NCBI RefSeq assembly: GCF_004125825.1
Contig: NZ_QQWI01000009.1
Coordinates: 141,521-205,520, forward strand
Length of the DNA: 64,000 bases
Direction of reading: 5' to 3'
Origin: Fusibacter sp. A1
Lineage (GTDB): Bacteria; Bacillota; Clostridia; Peptostreptococcales; Acidaminobacteraceae
Part shown: positions 7,364 through 17,362 of the stretch, in pieces
How positions within the stretch are numbered: position 1 is the first letter of the stretch
How the letters are laid out: each line of letters starts with the position of its first letter
Position numbers and translations under genes: made by a program
Notes under the pieces: model-generated
What the model saw: only the letters and a program-made list of their open reading frames with translations
What the model was told of the DNA's origin: nothing
Database searches by the model: none

Positions 7364-7391
7364 TCCCCATTCCAGTTATATGGAATGGGGA
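7364..7391 (-). terminator. hydA terminator
   Basis: A perfect 11-bp stem TCCCCATTCCA / TGGAATGGGGA with a 6-base loop, starting 12 bases after the hydA stop and followed on the minus strand by TTTTTATATTTTG. Confidence 0.85.
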
Positions 7392-7402
7392 CTTTGTCGG
7401 TC

Positions 7403-9190
7403 TTACCTGTTTTCTTCGCAGTCACAACCGCATACGTTGGCATCAATGGGGTACTTGTCCCTTCGATAATAATGCGTATGAAGCAGTTCATGCGATTTGT
7501 GGCTATTCGGTTTTTCAAGGAAGTTCTCATAGAGCTTCATCAATGTTTCATTCTTATGGGATTTTCTTTGCGGCATGATCAGGTCTTCCTCGTAAAGCGC
7601 TTTCGCACGCTCTGACTTGACATCGATCATCTCCTTGACCTTGGCGCTAACTTGAGGTTGTCCCCCACCGGTCACACAACCACCTTCGCAACCCATCACC
7701 TCGATGAAGTGCAAGTCGGATTTTTCACCGGATTTTATTTTTTCAAGAAGCCTTCTGGCATTTCCTGTGCCGTGCACAACAGCAGCCTTGACGTCGAGAT
7801 CGCCGATTCTAACGGTTGCTTCCTTGTAACCTTCCGTACCACGCACGTCATGATACTCGATTTCGTTTAAATCCTCTCCAGTGAGCACGTCCGCTACGGT
7901 TCTGAGCGCAGCTTCCATCACGCCGCCCGTGGCTCCAAAGATTACAGCGGCTCCTGTGTACTCGCCAAGAGTAGGATCGAAATCCGAATCGGGAAGATTT
8001 ACAAAGTCCATGCGGGACTGTTTTATCATTTTACCCAGTTCGCGTGTCGTCAATACCGCATCGACGTCCCTATTTCCGTCCACTACCATCTCAGGCCTTG
8101 CGGCTTCAGACTTCTTGGAGGTACAAGGCATTATTGAAACAACAAACATCTTTTTAGGATCGATTCCGATCTTATCCGCGTAATAGGTCTTAAGCAGGGC
8201 GCCGAACATCTGATGAGGTGATTTACATGTGGACAAGTGATCAAGCATCTCTGGATAATAGAACTCGCAGAACCTGATCCAGCCTGGAGAACACGAGGTG
8301 ATCATCGGTAATGTTCCGCCTGTTTTTATTCTTGTCAAAAGTTCCGTGCCTTCTTCAAGGATGGTAAGGTCCGCGGCGAAGTTGGTGTCGAACACATTGT
8401 CAAAACCCAACCGTTTGAGCGCAGTGACCATTCTACCAGTCACCCTTGTGCCGATCGGAAGCCCGAAAGACTCACCGAGTCCTGCACGAACAGCAGGCGC
8501 TGTCTGGGCGATCACATAAGTATCCGGATCTTCAATCGCATCCCAAACACGTTCGATATCCGTTTTCTCTCTTAGTGCCGCTACCGGGCATACGTTGATA
8601 CATTGACCGCAGTAGATACACGGTACATCTTTTAGCGACTTGTCAAACGCAGGGGCAATGATTGTTTCATGCCCGCGATTGGTAAATTCAAGAATACCTA
8701 TCGTCTGCACATCCTTACAAGTGTTGACACAACGACCACATAGGATGCATTTACTTGAGTCCCTAACGATAGACGGCGACAGATCGTCGATTTTGTACGC
8801 TTTCTTTTCGCCATGAAAAACAACATCTTCTAGACCGAGTTCTTCAGTAAGCGTTTGCAACTCACATGTGCCATTACGATAACACGACAGACATTCTCTG
8901 TTGTGGCTTGCCAAGATCAGTTCCACCGTGTCTTTGATCGCTTCACGGACCTTTTTGGTATTCGTCTTCACCTGCATGCCTTCCCTAACGGGTGTCACGC
9001 AAGAAGTCTGGAGCGTTCTAGCTCCTTCGATTTCCACTAGACATACCCTACATGCCCCTACTTCGTTTACGTCTTTCATGTAGCAAAGTGTTGGAATGTC
9101 AAATCCCGCTTGTCTTGCTGCGTGAAGAACCGTTGCGTCCGACGGTACTTCAACAGACAGTCCATTGACCGTCAACTTCACCTTTTCCAC
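7403..9190 (-). CDS. hydA: [FeFe]-hydrogenase catalytic subunit with NuoG-like N-terminus
   Basis: 595 residues. Modules in order: a [2Fe-2S] domain (Cys36/47/50/64), a His-Cys3 cluster (His96, Cys100/103/109), two [4Fe-4S] sites (Cys148-158 and Cys191-201), then the H-cluster domain with TSCSPGW (298-304), MPCTSKK (354-360) and VMGCEGGCVTGGG (498-510), and the small-subunit-like tail. The layout is that of M3-type enzymes that reduce protons or oxidise H2 with ferredoxin or NADH. Two oddities: the second loop 1 cysteine is serine, and the chain ends in a CGCDC motif. GTG at 9190 has GGGAGAGG eight bases upstream; a GTG three codons earlier falls on top of that site. No NuoE/NuoF partner genes are adjacent. 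Confidence 0.93.
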   Translation of the reverse strand: MEKVKLTVNGLSVEVPSDATVLHAARQAGFDIPTLCYMKDVNEVGACRVCLVEIEGARTLQTSCVTPVREGMQVKTNTKKVREAIKDTVELILASHNRECLSCYRNGTCELQTLTEELGLEDVVFHGEKKAYKIDDLSPSIVRDSSKCILCGRCVNTCKDVQTIGILEFTNRGHETIIAPAFDKSLKDVPCIYCGQCINVCPVAALREKTDIERVWDAIEDPDTYVIAQTAPAVRAGLGESFGLPIGTRVTGRMVTALKRLGFDNVFDTNFAADLTILEEGTELLTRIKTGGTLPMITSCSPGWIRFCEFYYPEMLDHLSTCKSPHQMFGALLKTYYADKIGIDPKKMFVVSIMPCTSKKSEAARPEMVVDGNRDVDAVLTTRELGKMIKQSRMDFVNLPDSDFDPTLGEYTGAAVIFGATGGVMEAALRTVADVLTGEDLNEIEYHDVRGTEGYKEATVRIGDLDVKAAVVHGTGNARRLLEKIKSGEKSDLHFIEVMGCEGGCVTGGGQPQVSAKVKEMIDVKSERAKALYEEDLIMPQRKSHKNETLMKLYENFLEKPNSHKSHELLHTHYYRRDKYPIDANVCGCDCEENR

Positions 9191-9517
9191 TGTAAACACC
9201 TCTCCCTCTGGTAGTTCTGATACGCTGCTTTCGTTTCTATTTGTTCGAATAGTCAGTATATTCAGAAGATTAATTATATTTTAACATATTTTTTTTTAAC
9301 CTGTACTTTAAATATTTTTTAACAATCCCCTTCAACCGTAGATATATCTAGCACTTTAGCTAAAACCGTGAATTTCCAACGACTTCAAGGAAACGTTTTC
9401 ATAAAACTTTATCGTGAAAATTATTCTCTTCTTTGAAAAATCTTTAGCAAAGTTTCACATAAAAAAAGTGGCCAAATGGCCACTCCGGTTGTCCTTCAAT
9501 TTATTATGCCGCAATAC
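9191..9517. other. intergenic region between hydA and hprK
   Basis: 327 bases without a gene. The part nearer hydA is very AT-rich; the minus strand carries TATAAT (9278 to 9273) without a good -35, probably the hydA promoter. The far end holds the hprK terminator. I looked for a Rex site and found only imperfect TTGTTAA-like stretches. Confidence 0.5.
9468..9485 (-). terminator. hprK terminator
   Basis: A perfect 7-bp stem AGTGGCC / GGCCACT with an AAAT loop, followed on the minus strand by seven T (9468 to 9462). It lies 33 bases after the hprK stop. Confidence 0.88.
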
Positions 9518-10444
9518 TTACTTGGCAGTGTGCAGTTCACGCAGCTTGGCATCCAGTTCCGCAGCCGCATTGAACCCCATTCGTTTCAGCGAATGGTTTC
9601 TTGCAGCGGCCTCTAGGATGACAGCCAAGTTTCTACCCGGCTTGACAGGCAAGGTGATTTTTGGAACGTCGATGTCCAAAATCTGCATGAATTTCTCGTC
9701 AAGACCTAACCTGTCGTAATCCGATTGCGCCGACCATTCTTCAATCTGAACGATCAGGTCGATGTTCATGTTATCCTTTACAGAGCCTATACCGTACAAC
9801 TTAGACATATCGACAATGCCTATACCCCTAATCTCCATAAAGTTCTTAATCAGGTCAGGTGATTTTCCGTTGAGCGTGTTGTCGCTCACCTTATGGATTT
9901 CGATTGCGTCATCAGCTACAAAACGGTGTCCACGCTTTACAAGCTCAAGAGCGGTTTCTGACTTACCGACCCCGCTTTTCCCCAGTATGAGGGTTCCGAC
10001 TCCGTTAATGTCGATCAATACGCCGTGGATCGTCGTCGACTCAGCCAGCTTGTTGTCGATATATTTGAGAAGATCCGACACGAAGTTCGTCGTGATTCTA
10101 GGAGTCGTGAAAATCGGTATGTTGTACTGGTCTCCAAGTTCGATGAACTCACTCTGTACCGGAAGGTTTCTTGAGAAAATGATTCCCGGCACACCGAATT
10201 TCATGATGTCCTCCACCACATTCCTTCTTCTCTGATCGTCAAGCTGTTCGATATATTTCCACTCCACCATACCTACGATCTGTAGTCTTTCATTGGCGAA
10301 AGAGTCAAGAAATCCTGTCAGCTGAAGACCGATTCTATTAAGCTCAGGTGAGGTCACCTTGATCTCTCTTGTCGACGCATGATTGAGTTGTTCCAGTTTG
10401 AAGTCTTTGATAAGTTCATCCAGACTAACATATTTTTGATCCAT
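9518..10444 (-). CDS. hprK: HPr kinase/phosphorylase
   Basis: 308 residues, the full length of this bifunctional enzyme that phosphorylates Ser46 of HPr with ATP or pyrophosphate and reverses it with phosphate, and so controls carbon catabolite repression through CcpA. The N-terminal half is the Hpr_kinase_N domain. The P-loop LGKSGVGKSE is near residue 155, followed by the capping DDAIEIHK and the family signature MEIRGIGIVDM near residue 205. The ATG is placed directly behind the uvrC stop, with GGAGG inside the last uvrC codons, so the two genes form one unit. The ptsH gene itself is not in the window. Confidence 0.97.
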   Translation of the reverse strand: MDQKYVSLDELIKDFKLEQLNHASTREIKVTSPELNRIGLQLTGFLDSFANERLQIVGMVEWKYIEQLDDQRRRNVVEDIMKFGVPGIIFSRNLPVQSEFIELGDQYNIPIFTTPRITTNFVSDLLKYIDNKLAESTTIHGVLIDINGVGTLILGKSGVGKSETALELVKRGHRFVADDAIEIHKVSDNTLNGKSPDLIKNFMEIRGIGIVDMSKLYGIGSVKDNMNIDLIVQIEEWSAQSDYDRLGLDEKFMQILDIDVPKITLPVKPGRNLAVILEAAARNHSLKRMGFNAAAELDAKLRELHTAK

Positions 10445-12292
10445 TTACTGCTTTCCTCCGTTAAAATAATCGATGATTGCGAGCGCGGTCTTGTCAATGA
10501 TACCTTCCACTGCGATGAGTTCCTCATAGGAAGCGGTTTTAATCTTGTCTATCGTCTTAAAATGCTTCAGGAGCGCTTGTTTTCTTTTGGGCCCGACGCC
10601 TTCGATATCGTCCAGCACCGACTGCGACATGGCTTTGTCACGTAGACTTCTATGGTAGCTGATGGCAAACCTATGCACTTCTTCTTGAATGCCTGCGATC
10701 AGGCGGTACAGATCGCTATGTTTATCCAGTATATAAGTCTCTCCGTTATAATACAAGGCATTCGTCCTATGTTTTTCATTCTTTACCATTCCAACGACAG
10801 GGATATCCACCTTCATGGCATTCATCACTTCAAGCACCGAACTCACATGCCCTTTGCCACCGTCTATGAGCAGCACATCGGGTAGCTTGTCGAACTTGTG
10901 ATGACTTGACGCACCGTCTTTTTGCTCGTCAAGTCCCCGTTTAAATCGTCTGTAGAGAACCTCCATCATGCTTCCGTAATCATTGGGTCCTTCAATAGTT
11001 TTTACCTTAAACCTGCGGTAGTCGCTTTTCTTCTTGTCGCCTTTTTCATAAACCACCATGGAGCCTACGGAAAAGACGCCCATGATATTGGATATGTCAT
11101 ACGCTTCCAGCCTTAAGGGCATCGCACCCAGTCCGAGAAGGTTCCTCATTTCAGTAAGGACCTTCAACTGTGCCAGTTCCTTGACCTTGATGTTTTCGTA
11201 GTGCTTTTCAAGATACTCTTTGGCATTGGTCGTCACAAGATCGACCAGCTGCTTTTTTTCTCCCTTTTGTGGAGTGAGAACATATAGCCTTTTTCCAGAC
11301 TTTTGACTCAGCCACTCCTCATACACCTTGTGGTCCGCTATGGGCTCTGGCAAAAGAAGCTCTTTTGGAATGAAAGCCGTTCCGCCGTAAAACTGTAGGA
11401 TGAACTGCTCAAGCAGCTGTGAGGACGTCTCGAACTGAACATCGTCGAACATGAACCTCTCCCTATTGAGCAGGAGTCCTCCCCTAACGAAGAAGACCAT
11501 GATACACGCCTTGTCGTCCACTTTCGCGATTGAAATCACATCCTGGTCGATTCCGCTTGTCTGTGTCACCTTTTGCTTTATGGTCAGCTGGGTCAGTATC
11601 TTAAGTTGGTTTCTCAACTGGGCCGCTTTTTCAAACTGGAGTTTGTTAGCGGCAGACAGCATTTCGCTTTCTATCTTTTTGAGCAGTTCGGTTTCCTTTC
11701 CTGTCAAAAATAGTTTGATATCCTCCACAAGTTTTCCGTACTCTTCCTTTTGAACGTTCCCTTTACATGGTCCCAGACATTGCTTGATATGATAGTTGAG
11801 ACAGGGTCGTTGATTCTTCTTTGTCATGTCCCGGTTGCACTGCCTGATTGGAAACACCTTTTGAATGACGTCTATCGTCTGGTTCACATCGTAATCGCTC
11901 GTATAGGGACCGAAGTATTTGGCCTTGTCCTTTTTGATGGCTCTTACTTTGATTACTCTTGGATAATCTTCAGCGGTGATCTTGATATATGGATATGCCT
12001 TGTCATCCTTCAGGCGTATGTTGAACCTTGGCTTGTATTTCTTGATAAGATTCGATTCGAGTATGAGCGCCTCGACTTCGGAATCGGTGATGATGTACTC
12101 ATACTCATCGATATTCACCACCAGCGTCTGGGTTTTGGGCATATGGCTGCTGAATCCCCTAAAGTAGGAGGAGACCCTATTTTTAAGATTTTTCGCCTTG
12201 CCCACATAGATGATGTTTCCTTCTTTGTCTTTCATCATATACACGCCAGGAAGCTGTGGTAGCATTTTAAGTTGTTCACTAAAGTCTTTCAT
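10445..12292 (-). CDS. uvrC: excinuclease ABC subunit C
   Basis: 615 residues, typical for UvrC, which makes both incisions during nucleotide excision repair. Visible parts are the GIY-YIG nuclease near the N-terminus (PGVYMMKDKEGNIIYVGKA), a UvrB-interacting UVR motif around residues 195-230 (KLQFEKAAQLRNQLKIL), the RNase H-like second nuclease with EAYDISNIMG and LLIDGGKGH, and C-terminal helix-hairpin-helix motifs (DDIEGVGPKRKQALLKHF). I chose ATG at 12292, eight bases after AGAGGAAAGG; a start eight codons upstream would sit on that site. It lies downstream of uvrBA but beyond a terminator, and is coupled to hprK. Confidence 0.97.
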   Translation of the reverse strand: MKDFSEQLKMLPQLPGVYMMKDKEGNIIYVGKAKNLKNRVSSYFRGFSSHMPKTQTLVVNIDEYEYIITDSEVEALILESNLIKKYKPRFNIRLKDDKAYPYIKITAEDYPRVIKVRAIKKDKAKYFGPYTSDYDVNQTIDVIQKVFPIRQCNRDMTKKNQRPCLNYHIKQCLGPCKGNVQKEEYGKLVEDIKLFLTGKETELLKKIESEMLSAANKLQFEKAAQLRNQLKILTQLTIKQKVTQTSGIDQDVISIAKVDDKACIMVFFVRGGLLLNRERFMFDDVQFETSSQLLEQFILQFYGGTAFIPKELLLPEPIADHKVYEEWLSQKSGKRLYVLTPQKGEKKQLVDLVTTNAKEYLEKHYENIKVKELAQLKVLTEMRNLLGLGAMPLRLEAYDISNIMGVFSVGSMVVYEKGDKKKSDYRRFKVKTIEGPNDYGSMMEVLYRRFKRGLDEQKDGASSHHKFDKLPDVLLIDGGKGHVSSVLEVMNAMKVDIPVVGMVKNEKHRTNALYYNGETYILDKHSDLYRLIAGIQEEVHRFAISYHRSLRDKAMSQSVLDDIEGVGPKRKQALLKHFKTIDKIKTASYEELIAVEGIIDKTALAIIDYFNGGKQ

Positions 12293-12344
12293 CGTCCGCA
12301 CCTTTCCTCTTAGCATAAGTATAACCCATAGTGAAGGTAAATAA

Positions 12345-12371
12345 AAAGCCAGGAATTATAATCCTGGCTTT
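12345..12371 (-). terminator. uvrA terminator
   Basis: A perfect 10-bp stem AAAGCCAGGA / TCCTGGCTTT with a 7-base loop, followed on the minus strand by T-rich sequence. It separates uvrBA from uvrC-hprK, so uvrC must be served by read-through or its own promoter in the remaining 50 bases. Confidence 0.85.
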
Positions 12372-12396
12372 AAATCGTCGACAAAGCCCGACTTAT

Positions 12397-15219
12397 TTAT
12401 TTGAGTAAGGCTTTTAAGAAGTAACCTGTGTGGGATTGATCAAACGCGCTTATTTCTTCAGGTGTTCCTGTTGCGATGATTCGACCACCCTTGTCGCCGC
12501 CCTCCGGACCGATATCGATGACGTAGTCGGCCGATTTGATCACATCCAGATTATGTTCGATCACGACGACTGTGTTTCCGCCTTCGACGAGACGGTCCAG
12601 AACGTGGATCAGATTATGGACATCGGCCATATGAAGACCGGTCGTAGGTTCGTCAAGGATATACAGGGTCTTGCCTGTGCTTCTTTTGCTCAGTTCTGTC
12701 GCAAGCTTGATACGCTGCGCTTCACCTCCGGATAGCTGGGTGGATGGCTGACCTAGACGGATATAACCTAGTCCTACATCATTCAGAGTCTCCATCTTCC
12801 TTCTTATCTTGGGTACGTTCTCAAAGAAGGTAAGGCTTTCTTCCACGGTCATCTCCAAAACGTCCGCAATGTTCTTACCCTTATATTTAACCTGAAGCGT
12901 CTCCCTGTTGTAGCGTTTGCCTTTACATACGTCGCAAGGCACATAGACATCGGGTAGGAAGTGCATCTCTATCTTTAAGATTCCGTCGCCCTTGCAGGCC
13001 TCGCATCTTCCACCTTTGACATTAAAGCTGAATCGCCCTTTGGCATAACCCCTGATTTTGGCTTCCGGCACTGCGGTATAGATGTCTCTGATAAAGTCGA
13101 ACACACCTGTGTACGTCGCAGGATTCGATCTTGGTGTCCGTCCAATAGGTGACTGGTCGATATCGATTACTTTATCGATATGCTCAAGTCCCTTAATGCT
13201 ATCGTGTTTGCCAGGTTTCACGCGCGTTCTGTAAAGACTTGAGGCAGCACCCTTATAGAGTATCTCATTGATCAGAGAACTCTTCCCCGAGCCTGATACA
13301 CCCGTCACAGCGGTGAAGGTCGCTAGCGGGAATGTGGCATGCACACCTTTAAGGTTGTTCTCACGCGCCCCGAGCACCTCGATAGCGAGTCCGTTTCCTT
13401 TTCTTCTTTTATCAGGTACGTGGATAAACTTCTTGCCGGAGATATATTGGCCGGTTATGGAGTTCTCATTCGCAAGGATTTCTTCGAAGGTTCCTTCGGC
13501 GATGATCTCACCACCGTGTTCTCCGGCTCCAGGACCGATATCTATCACATAATCCGCACGCCTGATGGTGTCCTCGTCATGTTCTACAACGATCAGCGTG
13601 TTTCCCACATCCGTCAGTTCTCGAAGTGTCTTTAAGAGCTTCTCATTGTCTCTTTGATGAAGTCCGATGCTGGGTTCGTCCAAAATGTAAAGTACGCCGC
13701 ATAGTCCAGACCCGATTTGTGTCGCAAGCCTAATACGCTGCGATTCGCCCCCGGAAAGCGTGCCTGAAGCACGTGAGAGGTTCAGGTAGCTGAGACCGAC
13801 GTTCATCAAAAAATTGAGTCTTGCGAAAATTTCCTTCAGGATGAGTTCAGCGATCATCGTTTTGGTCGGATCAAGTTCTAAGTTTTCAAAAAAATCAAGG
13901 CAGGCTTCGACAGATAGGGCGGTCACCTCAGAAATATTAAGCCCGCCAACCGTCACAGCCAGTGTTTCCTTTTTCAACCTATGGCCCTGGCAGGCCTCAC
14001 ACGGATTCAGGCTCATGTACTCTTCGATCTTGCCTCGCATATAGTCCGAGTTGGTCTCCTTGTAGCGGCGCTCAAGATTGTTGACCACGCCTTCAAAAGG
14101 TGCCTTATAGGTTCTCACACCGCCAAACTTGCTCTCGTAGGTGAACTCGATTTCTCTGCCGTCGGTACCGAACAAGAGCTCATGCCTAAGCGAATCCGGC
14201 AATTTATCGTAGGGTTTATCCAGGGAACCCTTATGGTGCTTTACTAGGCTTTCGATCAGCTGCTGATAATAGGTGCCGTCTCCGCTGTTTGCAAAAGGTG
14301 CGATGGCGCCATCGTTTATGCTCAGCTTCCTATCCGGTACTACAAGGTCCGGATCCACGCTTAAAAGGTGTCCAAGACCCTTGCACTGGGTACACGCGCC
14401 GTAAGGTGAGTTGAAGGAAAACATCCTCGGTTCCATCTCATCGATACCGACTCCATGTTCAGAGCAGGCGAACCTAGTGTTGAAGGTGTGGTCCACGCTG
14501 TCGATCTCGTTGATGATCAATAGCCCGTCAGATTCCCTTAAGGCAGTCTCCACCGAGTCAGACAGCCTTTTTTCAATGCCTTCCTTGATGATCAGCCTGT
14601 CGATCACGATTTCGATCGTATGCTTTCTGGTCTTGTTGAGGCTGATGTCACTGTCGATCTCCATGATCTCGCCGTTGATGCGTACACGGACGTAGCCTTC
14701 TTTTCTGATGCGTTCGAGTTCCTTTTTGTGTTCTCCTTTTTTTCCTCTGACAATCGGAGCGATCACCTGAATTTTCGTACGTTCAGGCATCGCCATGATC
14801 CTGTCCACGATCTGGTCTACGGACTGTTGCTCGATCACCTGATGACAGATCGGACAGTGCGGCGTTCCCACTCTCGCAAATAGGAGTCTGAAGTAATCGT
14901 AGATTTCTGTTACGGTACCTACTGTGGATCTTGGGTTCTTACTGGTCGTCTTCTGATCGATGGAGATCGCAGGTGACAATCCTTCGATGGACTCCACATC
15001 CGGTTTTTCCATTTGTCCTAAGAACTGTCTTGCATAGGCGGAAAGACTCTCCACATATCTTCTTTGCCCTTCGGCGTAGATGGTGTCAAAAGCCAATGAA
15101 GATTTTCCAGAACCGCTCAGCCCCGTAATGACGACGAGTTCGTTTCTCGGTATCTTCACATTGATGTTCTTCAGGTTATGCTCTTTGGCACCCCGTACTT
15201 CAATATATTGTTTAATCAT
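12397..15219 (-). CDS. uvrA: excinuclease ABC subunit A
   Basis: 940 residues, the standard length of UvrA, the dimeric ATPase that finds bulky DNA lesions and loads UvrB. Both ABC modules are complete: Walker [14 protein letters not shown] near residue 35 and [13 protein letters not shown] near 640, with ABC signatures [12 protein letters not shown] and [12 protein letters not shown]. Zinc fingers appear as CPICHQ and in the insertion (CxxC pairs around CTQCKGLGH and [14 protein letters not shown]). The ATG is preceded by GAGGT with a 6-base spacer, nine bases after the uvrB stop; the two are co-transcribed. Confidence 0.98.
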   Translation of the reverse strand: MIKQYIEVRGAKEHNLKNINVKIPRNELVVITGLSGSGKSSLAFDTIYAEGQRRYVESLSAYARQFLGQMEKPDVESIEGLSPAISIDQKTTSKNPRSTVGTVTEIYDYFRLLFARVGTPHCPICHQVIEQQSVDQIVDRIMAMPERTKIQVIAPIVRGKKGEHKKELERIRKEGYVRVRINGEIMEIDSDISLNKTRKHTIEIVIDRLIIKEGIEKRLSDSVETALRESDGLLIINEIDSVDHTFNTRFACSEHGVGIDEMEPRMFSFNSPYGACTQCKGLGHLLSVDPDLVVPDRKLSINDGAIAPFANSGDGTYYQQLIESLVKHHKGSLDKPYDKLPDSLRHELLFGTDGREIEFTYESKFGGVRTYKAPFEGVVNNLERRYKETNSDYMRGKIEEYMSLNPCEACQGHRLKKETLAVTVGGLNISEVTALSVEACLDFFENLELDPTKTMIAELILKEIFARLNFLMNVGLSYLNLSRASGTLSGGESQRIRLATQIGSGLCGVLYILDEPSIGLHQRDNEKLLKTLRELTDVGNTLIVVEHDEDTIRRADYVIDIGPGAGEHGGEIIAEGTFEEILANENSITGQYISGKKFIHVPDKRRKGNGLAIEVLGARENNLKGVHATFPLATFTAVTGVSGSGKSSLINEILYKGAASSLYRTRVKPGKHDSIKGLEHIDKVIDIDQSPIGRTPRSNPATYTGVFDFIRDIYTAVPEAKIRGYAKGRFSFNVKGGRCEACKGDGILKIEMHFLPDVYVPCDVCKGKRYNRETLQVKYKGKNIADVLEMTVEESLTFFENVPKIRRKMETLNDVGLGYIRLGQPSTQLSGGEAQRIKLATELSKRSTGKTLYILDEPTTGLHMADVHNLIHVLDRLVEGGNTVVVIEHNLDVIKSADYVIDIGPEGGDKGGRIIATGTPEEISAFDQSHTGYFLKALLK

Positions 15220-15228
15220 GTCTAACCT

Positions 15229-17217
15229 CTAGCTTTCAAGCATGTCTTTTAAGTCGTTTATCTCATCGCGGAGCTCGGCTGCTCGTTCAAACTCCAGCGC
15301 TTTTGAAGCGTTCATCATCTCATCGGTCAAGTGCCTGATCATCGTTTCAATCTCATCTTTCGGTATCGTCATATGACCTGTGGCATGCCCGATGTCGTAG
15401 GTGATGTCGCCTTCTGAAGCTTTGGTGGCTTCTATCACCGCGCGCACGTTCTTCTTGATCGACTTCGGTTCGATGCCGTTTTCCTGATTGTAGCGGGCTT
15501 GTCTGATCCGTCTTCTCTCGGTTTCAGTAAGGGCCAGGTTCATGGAATTGGTGATCTTGTCCGCGTACATGATGACGCGACCGTTGAGATGTCTGGCCGC
15601 CCGTCCGATCGTCTGGACAAGGCTGGTCTCTGACCGCAGGAATCCTTCCTTGTCGGCATCAAGGATAGCCACAAGAGAAACCTCAGGTAGGTCAAGCCCC
15701 TCTCTTAAGAGGTTGATCCCGACAAGCACGTCAAATACACCAAGTCTGAGATCCCTGATGATTTCCATCCGTTCCATCGTATCGATGTCGGAATGCATGT
15801 ATCTTACTTTCACGTCAAGTCCCTTGAGATAGTCCGTAAGGTCCTCGGCCATCCTTTTGGTGAGTGTGGTCACCAGCACACGTTCCTTTTTAGAAACCCT
15901 ATCGGTGATCTCGCTGAACAGATCATCGATCTGACCTTCGACAGGTCTTACTTCCACTGGAGGATCCAGCAGTCCTGTAGGTCTGATGACTTGCTCGACG
16001 ATCAGCTGGGAGTGTTCCTTCTCATATACCGACGGAGTCGCGCTGACGTAGAGGACCTTGTCGAGAAGACTGTCGAACTCGTCAAAATTCAGGGGCCTGT
16101 TGTCCATAGCAGACGGCAGTCTGAATCCGTAATCGACCAGATTGCGCTTTCTTGACTGGTCGCCTCCAAACATCCCTCTGATTTGCGGGACGGATACATG
16201 CGACTCGTCGATCACCACTAAAAAATCATCCGGGAAATAGTCGATGAGCGTATAGGGTCTGCTGCCGGGAGGCCTTAAGGACATGACCCTCGAATAGTTC
16301 TCTATTCCTTGGCAGAAGCCTACTTCTCTTAGCATTTCAATGTCATATCGTGTTCGCTGCTCGATACGCTGCGCCTCAATCAGTTTTCCTTCATTCTTGA
16401 AAAAGGCGATCTGTTCCTCGAGCTCCCTTTCTATTTCGCCGATGGCGACTTCTATCTTGTCCTTAGGGGTGACATAGTGCGATGCGGGAAAGAAGATAGC
16501 ATGGTTCCTAACCCCTAATATCTCACCTGTCAAGGCGTTCACTTCTACGATCCGCTCGATTTCATCGCCAAACATTTCAATCCTGATCGCCTTATCAAAG
16601 GAGGCAGCAGGCATGATCTCGATCACATCGCCTCTGACCCTGAACGTCGAGCGGGTGAAGTTGATGTCGTTTCTCACATACTGGATATCCACAAGCTTGG
16701 TCAATATCTCGTCTCTTGTCTTGATCATTCCGGGTCGAAGCGATAGGACCATGCTGTTGTAGTCGATCGGGTTACCGAGTCCGTAGATGCACGATACCGA
16801 CGCGACGATGATCACATCTTTTCTTTCAAAAAGACTTGCTGTGGCAGAGTGCCGAAGCTTGTCGATTTCCTCGTTGATCGCAGAATCCTTTTCAATGAAG
16901 GTATCCGACGCCGCGACGTAAGCCTCGGGCTGATAATAGTCATAATAGCTTACGAAATACTCGACGGCATTATCCGGGAAGAACTCCCTGAATTCACTGC
17001 ATAGCTGGGCTGCGAGTGTCTTGTTATGGGCGATCACCAAGGTTGGAACCTTAAGTTCCTGTATCACATTCGCAACAGAAAATGTCTTACCAGATCCTGT
17101 GACGCCAAGTAGGGTCTGCTTTTTGTTTCCTGACTTAAATCCATTGATAAGTCCGTCTATTGCTACAGGCTGGTCTCCTGTCGGTGCAAAATCCGAAACT
17201 AATTTAAACGTATCCAT
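15229..17217 (-). CDS. uvrB: excinuclease ABC subunit B
   Basis: 662 residues, full-length UvrB, the helicase-like subunit that verifies damage and recruits UvrC. The N-terminus [17 protein letters not shown] and Walker [16 protein letters not shown] are canonical. The damage-probing beta-hairpin is seen as [15 protein letters not shown]. Helicase motif [13 protein letters not shown] and, in the second RecA fold, [20 protein letters not shown] follow. The C-terminal UVR motif [14 protein letters not shown] binds UvrC. The gene is the first of uvrBA and has a LexA-type box over its transcription start. Confidence 0.98.
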   Translation of the reverse strand: MDTFKLVSDFAPTGDQPVAIDGLINGFKSGNKKQTLLGVTGSGKTFSVANVIQELKVPTLVIAHNKTLAAQLCSEFREFFPDNAVEYFVSYYDYYQPEAYVAASDTFIEKDSAINEEIDKLRHSATASLFERKDVIIVASVSCIYGLGNPIDYNSMVLSLRPGMIKTRDEILTKLVDIQYVRNDINFTRSTFRVRGDVIEIMPAASFDKAIRIEMFGDEIERIVEVNALTGEILGVRNHAIFFPASHYVTPKDKIEVAIGEIERELEEQIAFFKNEGKLIEAQRIEQRTRYDIEMLREVGFCQGIENYSRVMSLRPPGSRPYTLIDYFPDDFLVVIDESHVSVPQIRGMFGGDQSRKRNLVDYGFRLPSAMDNRPLNFDEFDSLLDKVLYVSATPSVYEKEHSQLIVEQVIRPTGLLDPPVEVRPVEGQIDDLFSEITDRVSKKERVLVTTLTKRMAEDLTDYLKGLDVKVRYMHSDIDTMERMEIIRDLRLGVFDVLVGINLLREGLDLPEVSLVAILDADKEGFLRSETSLVQTIGRAARHLNGRVIMYADKITNSMNLALTETERRRIRQARYNQENGIEPKSIKKNVRAVIEATKASEGDITYDIGHATGHMTIPKDEIETMIRHLTDEMMNASKALEFERAAELRDEINDLKDMLES

Positions 17218-17237
17218 TGTTTCACCTCTTAACCTAC

Positions 17238-17251
17238 AGAACGTTTGTTCG
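17238..17251 (-). promoter_or_regulatory. LexA (DinR) SOS box upstream of uvrB
   Basis: The minus strand reads CGAACAAACGTTCT, matching the Gram-positive SOS consensus CGAACRNRYGTTYC at 13 of 14 positions, with a perfect GAAC-N4-GTTC core (17239-17250). It lies at about +1 to +14 of the uvrB promoter, a good place for a repressor. Confidence 0.9.
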
Positions 17252-17259
17252 CTTATATA

Positions 17260-17288
17260 ATTTTATCGTTCTTGATATCATATGTCAA
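17260..17288 (-). promoter_or_regulatory. uvrB promoter
   Basis: A perfect TTGACA (17288 to 17283), a 17-base spacer and TAAAAT (17265 to 17260) on the minus strand. The start would fall just before the LexA box. Confidence 0.85.
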
Positions 17289-17330
17289 TTACAATAGTTT
17301 ATTATACCCTGATTTATCTGGAAACAAGCA

Positions 17331-17356
17331 AAAGCCGTCCCAAACGGAACGGCTTT
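17331..17356 (-). terminator. terminator of the AI-2E family permease gene
   Basis: The stem AAAGCCGT / ACGGCTTT (17331-17338 and 17349-17356) has a 10-base loop that can close further, and lies 6 bases after the stop at 17363. The tail on the minus strand is short (GCTTTTGCTTG). Confidence 0.7.
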
Positions 17357-17362
17357 AGATGT

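Noticed and set aside
9222..9250. A second LexA box upstream of hydA (CGAAC half)
   Set aside because: Only one half-site matches; the GTTC half is missing.
9240..9345. Rex-like operator upstream of hydA (TTGTTAA stretches)
   Set aside because: The right half-site does not fit TTAACAA at the required spacing; the region is simply AT-rich.
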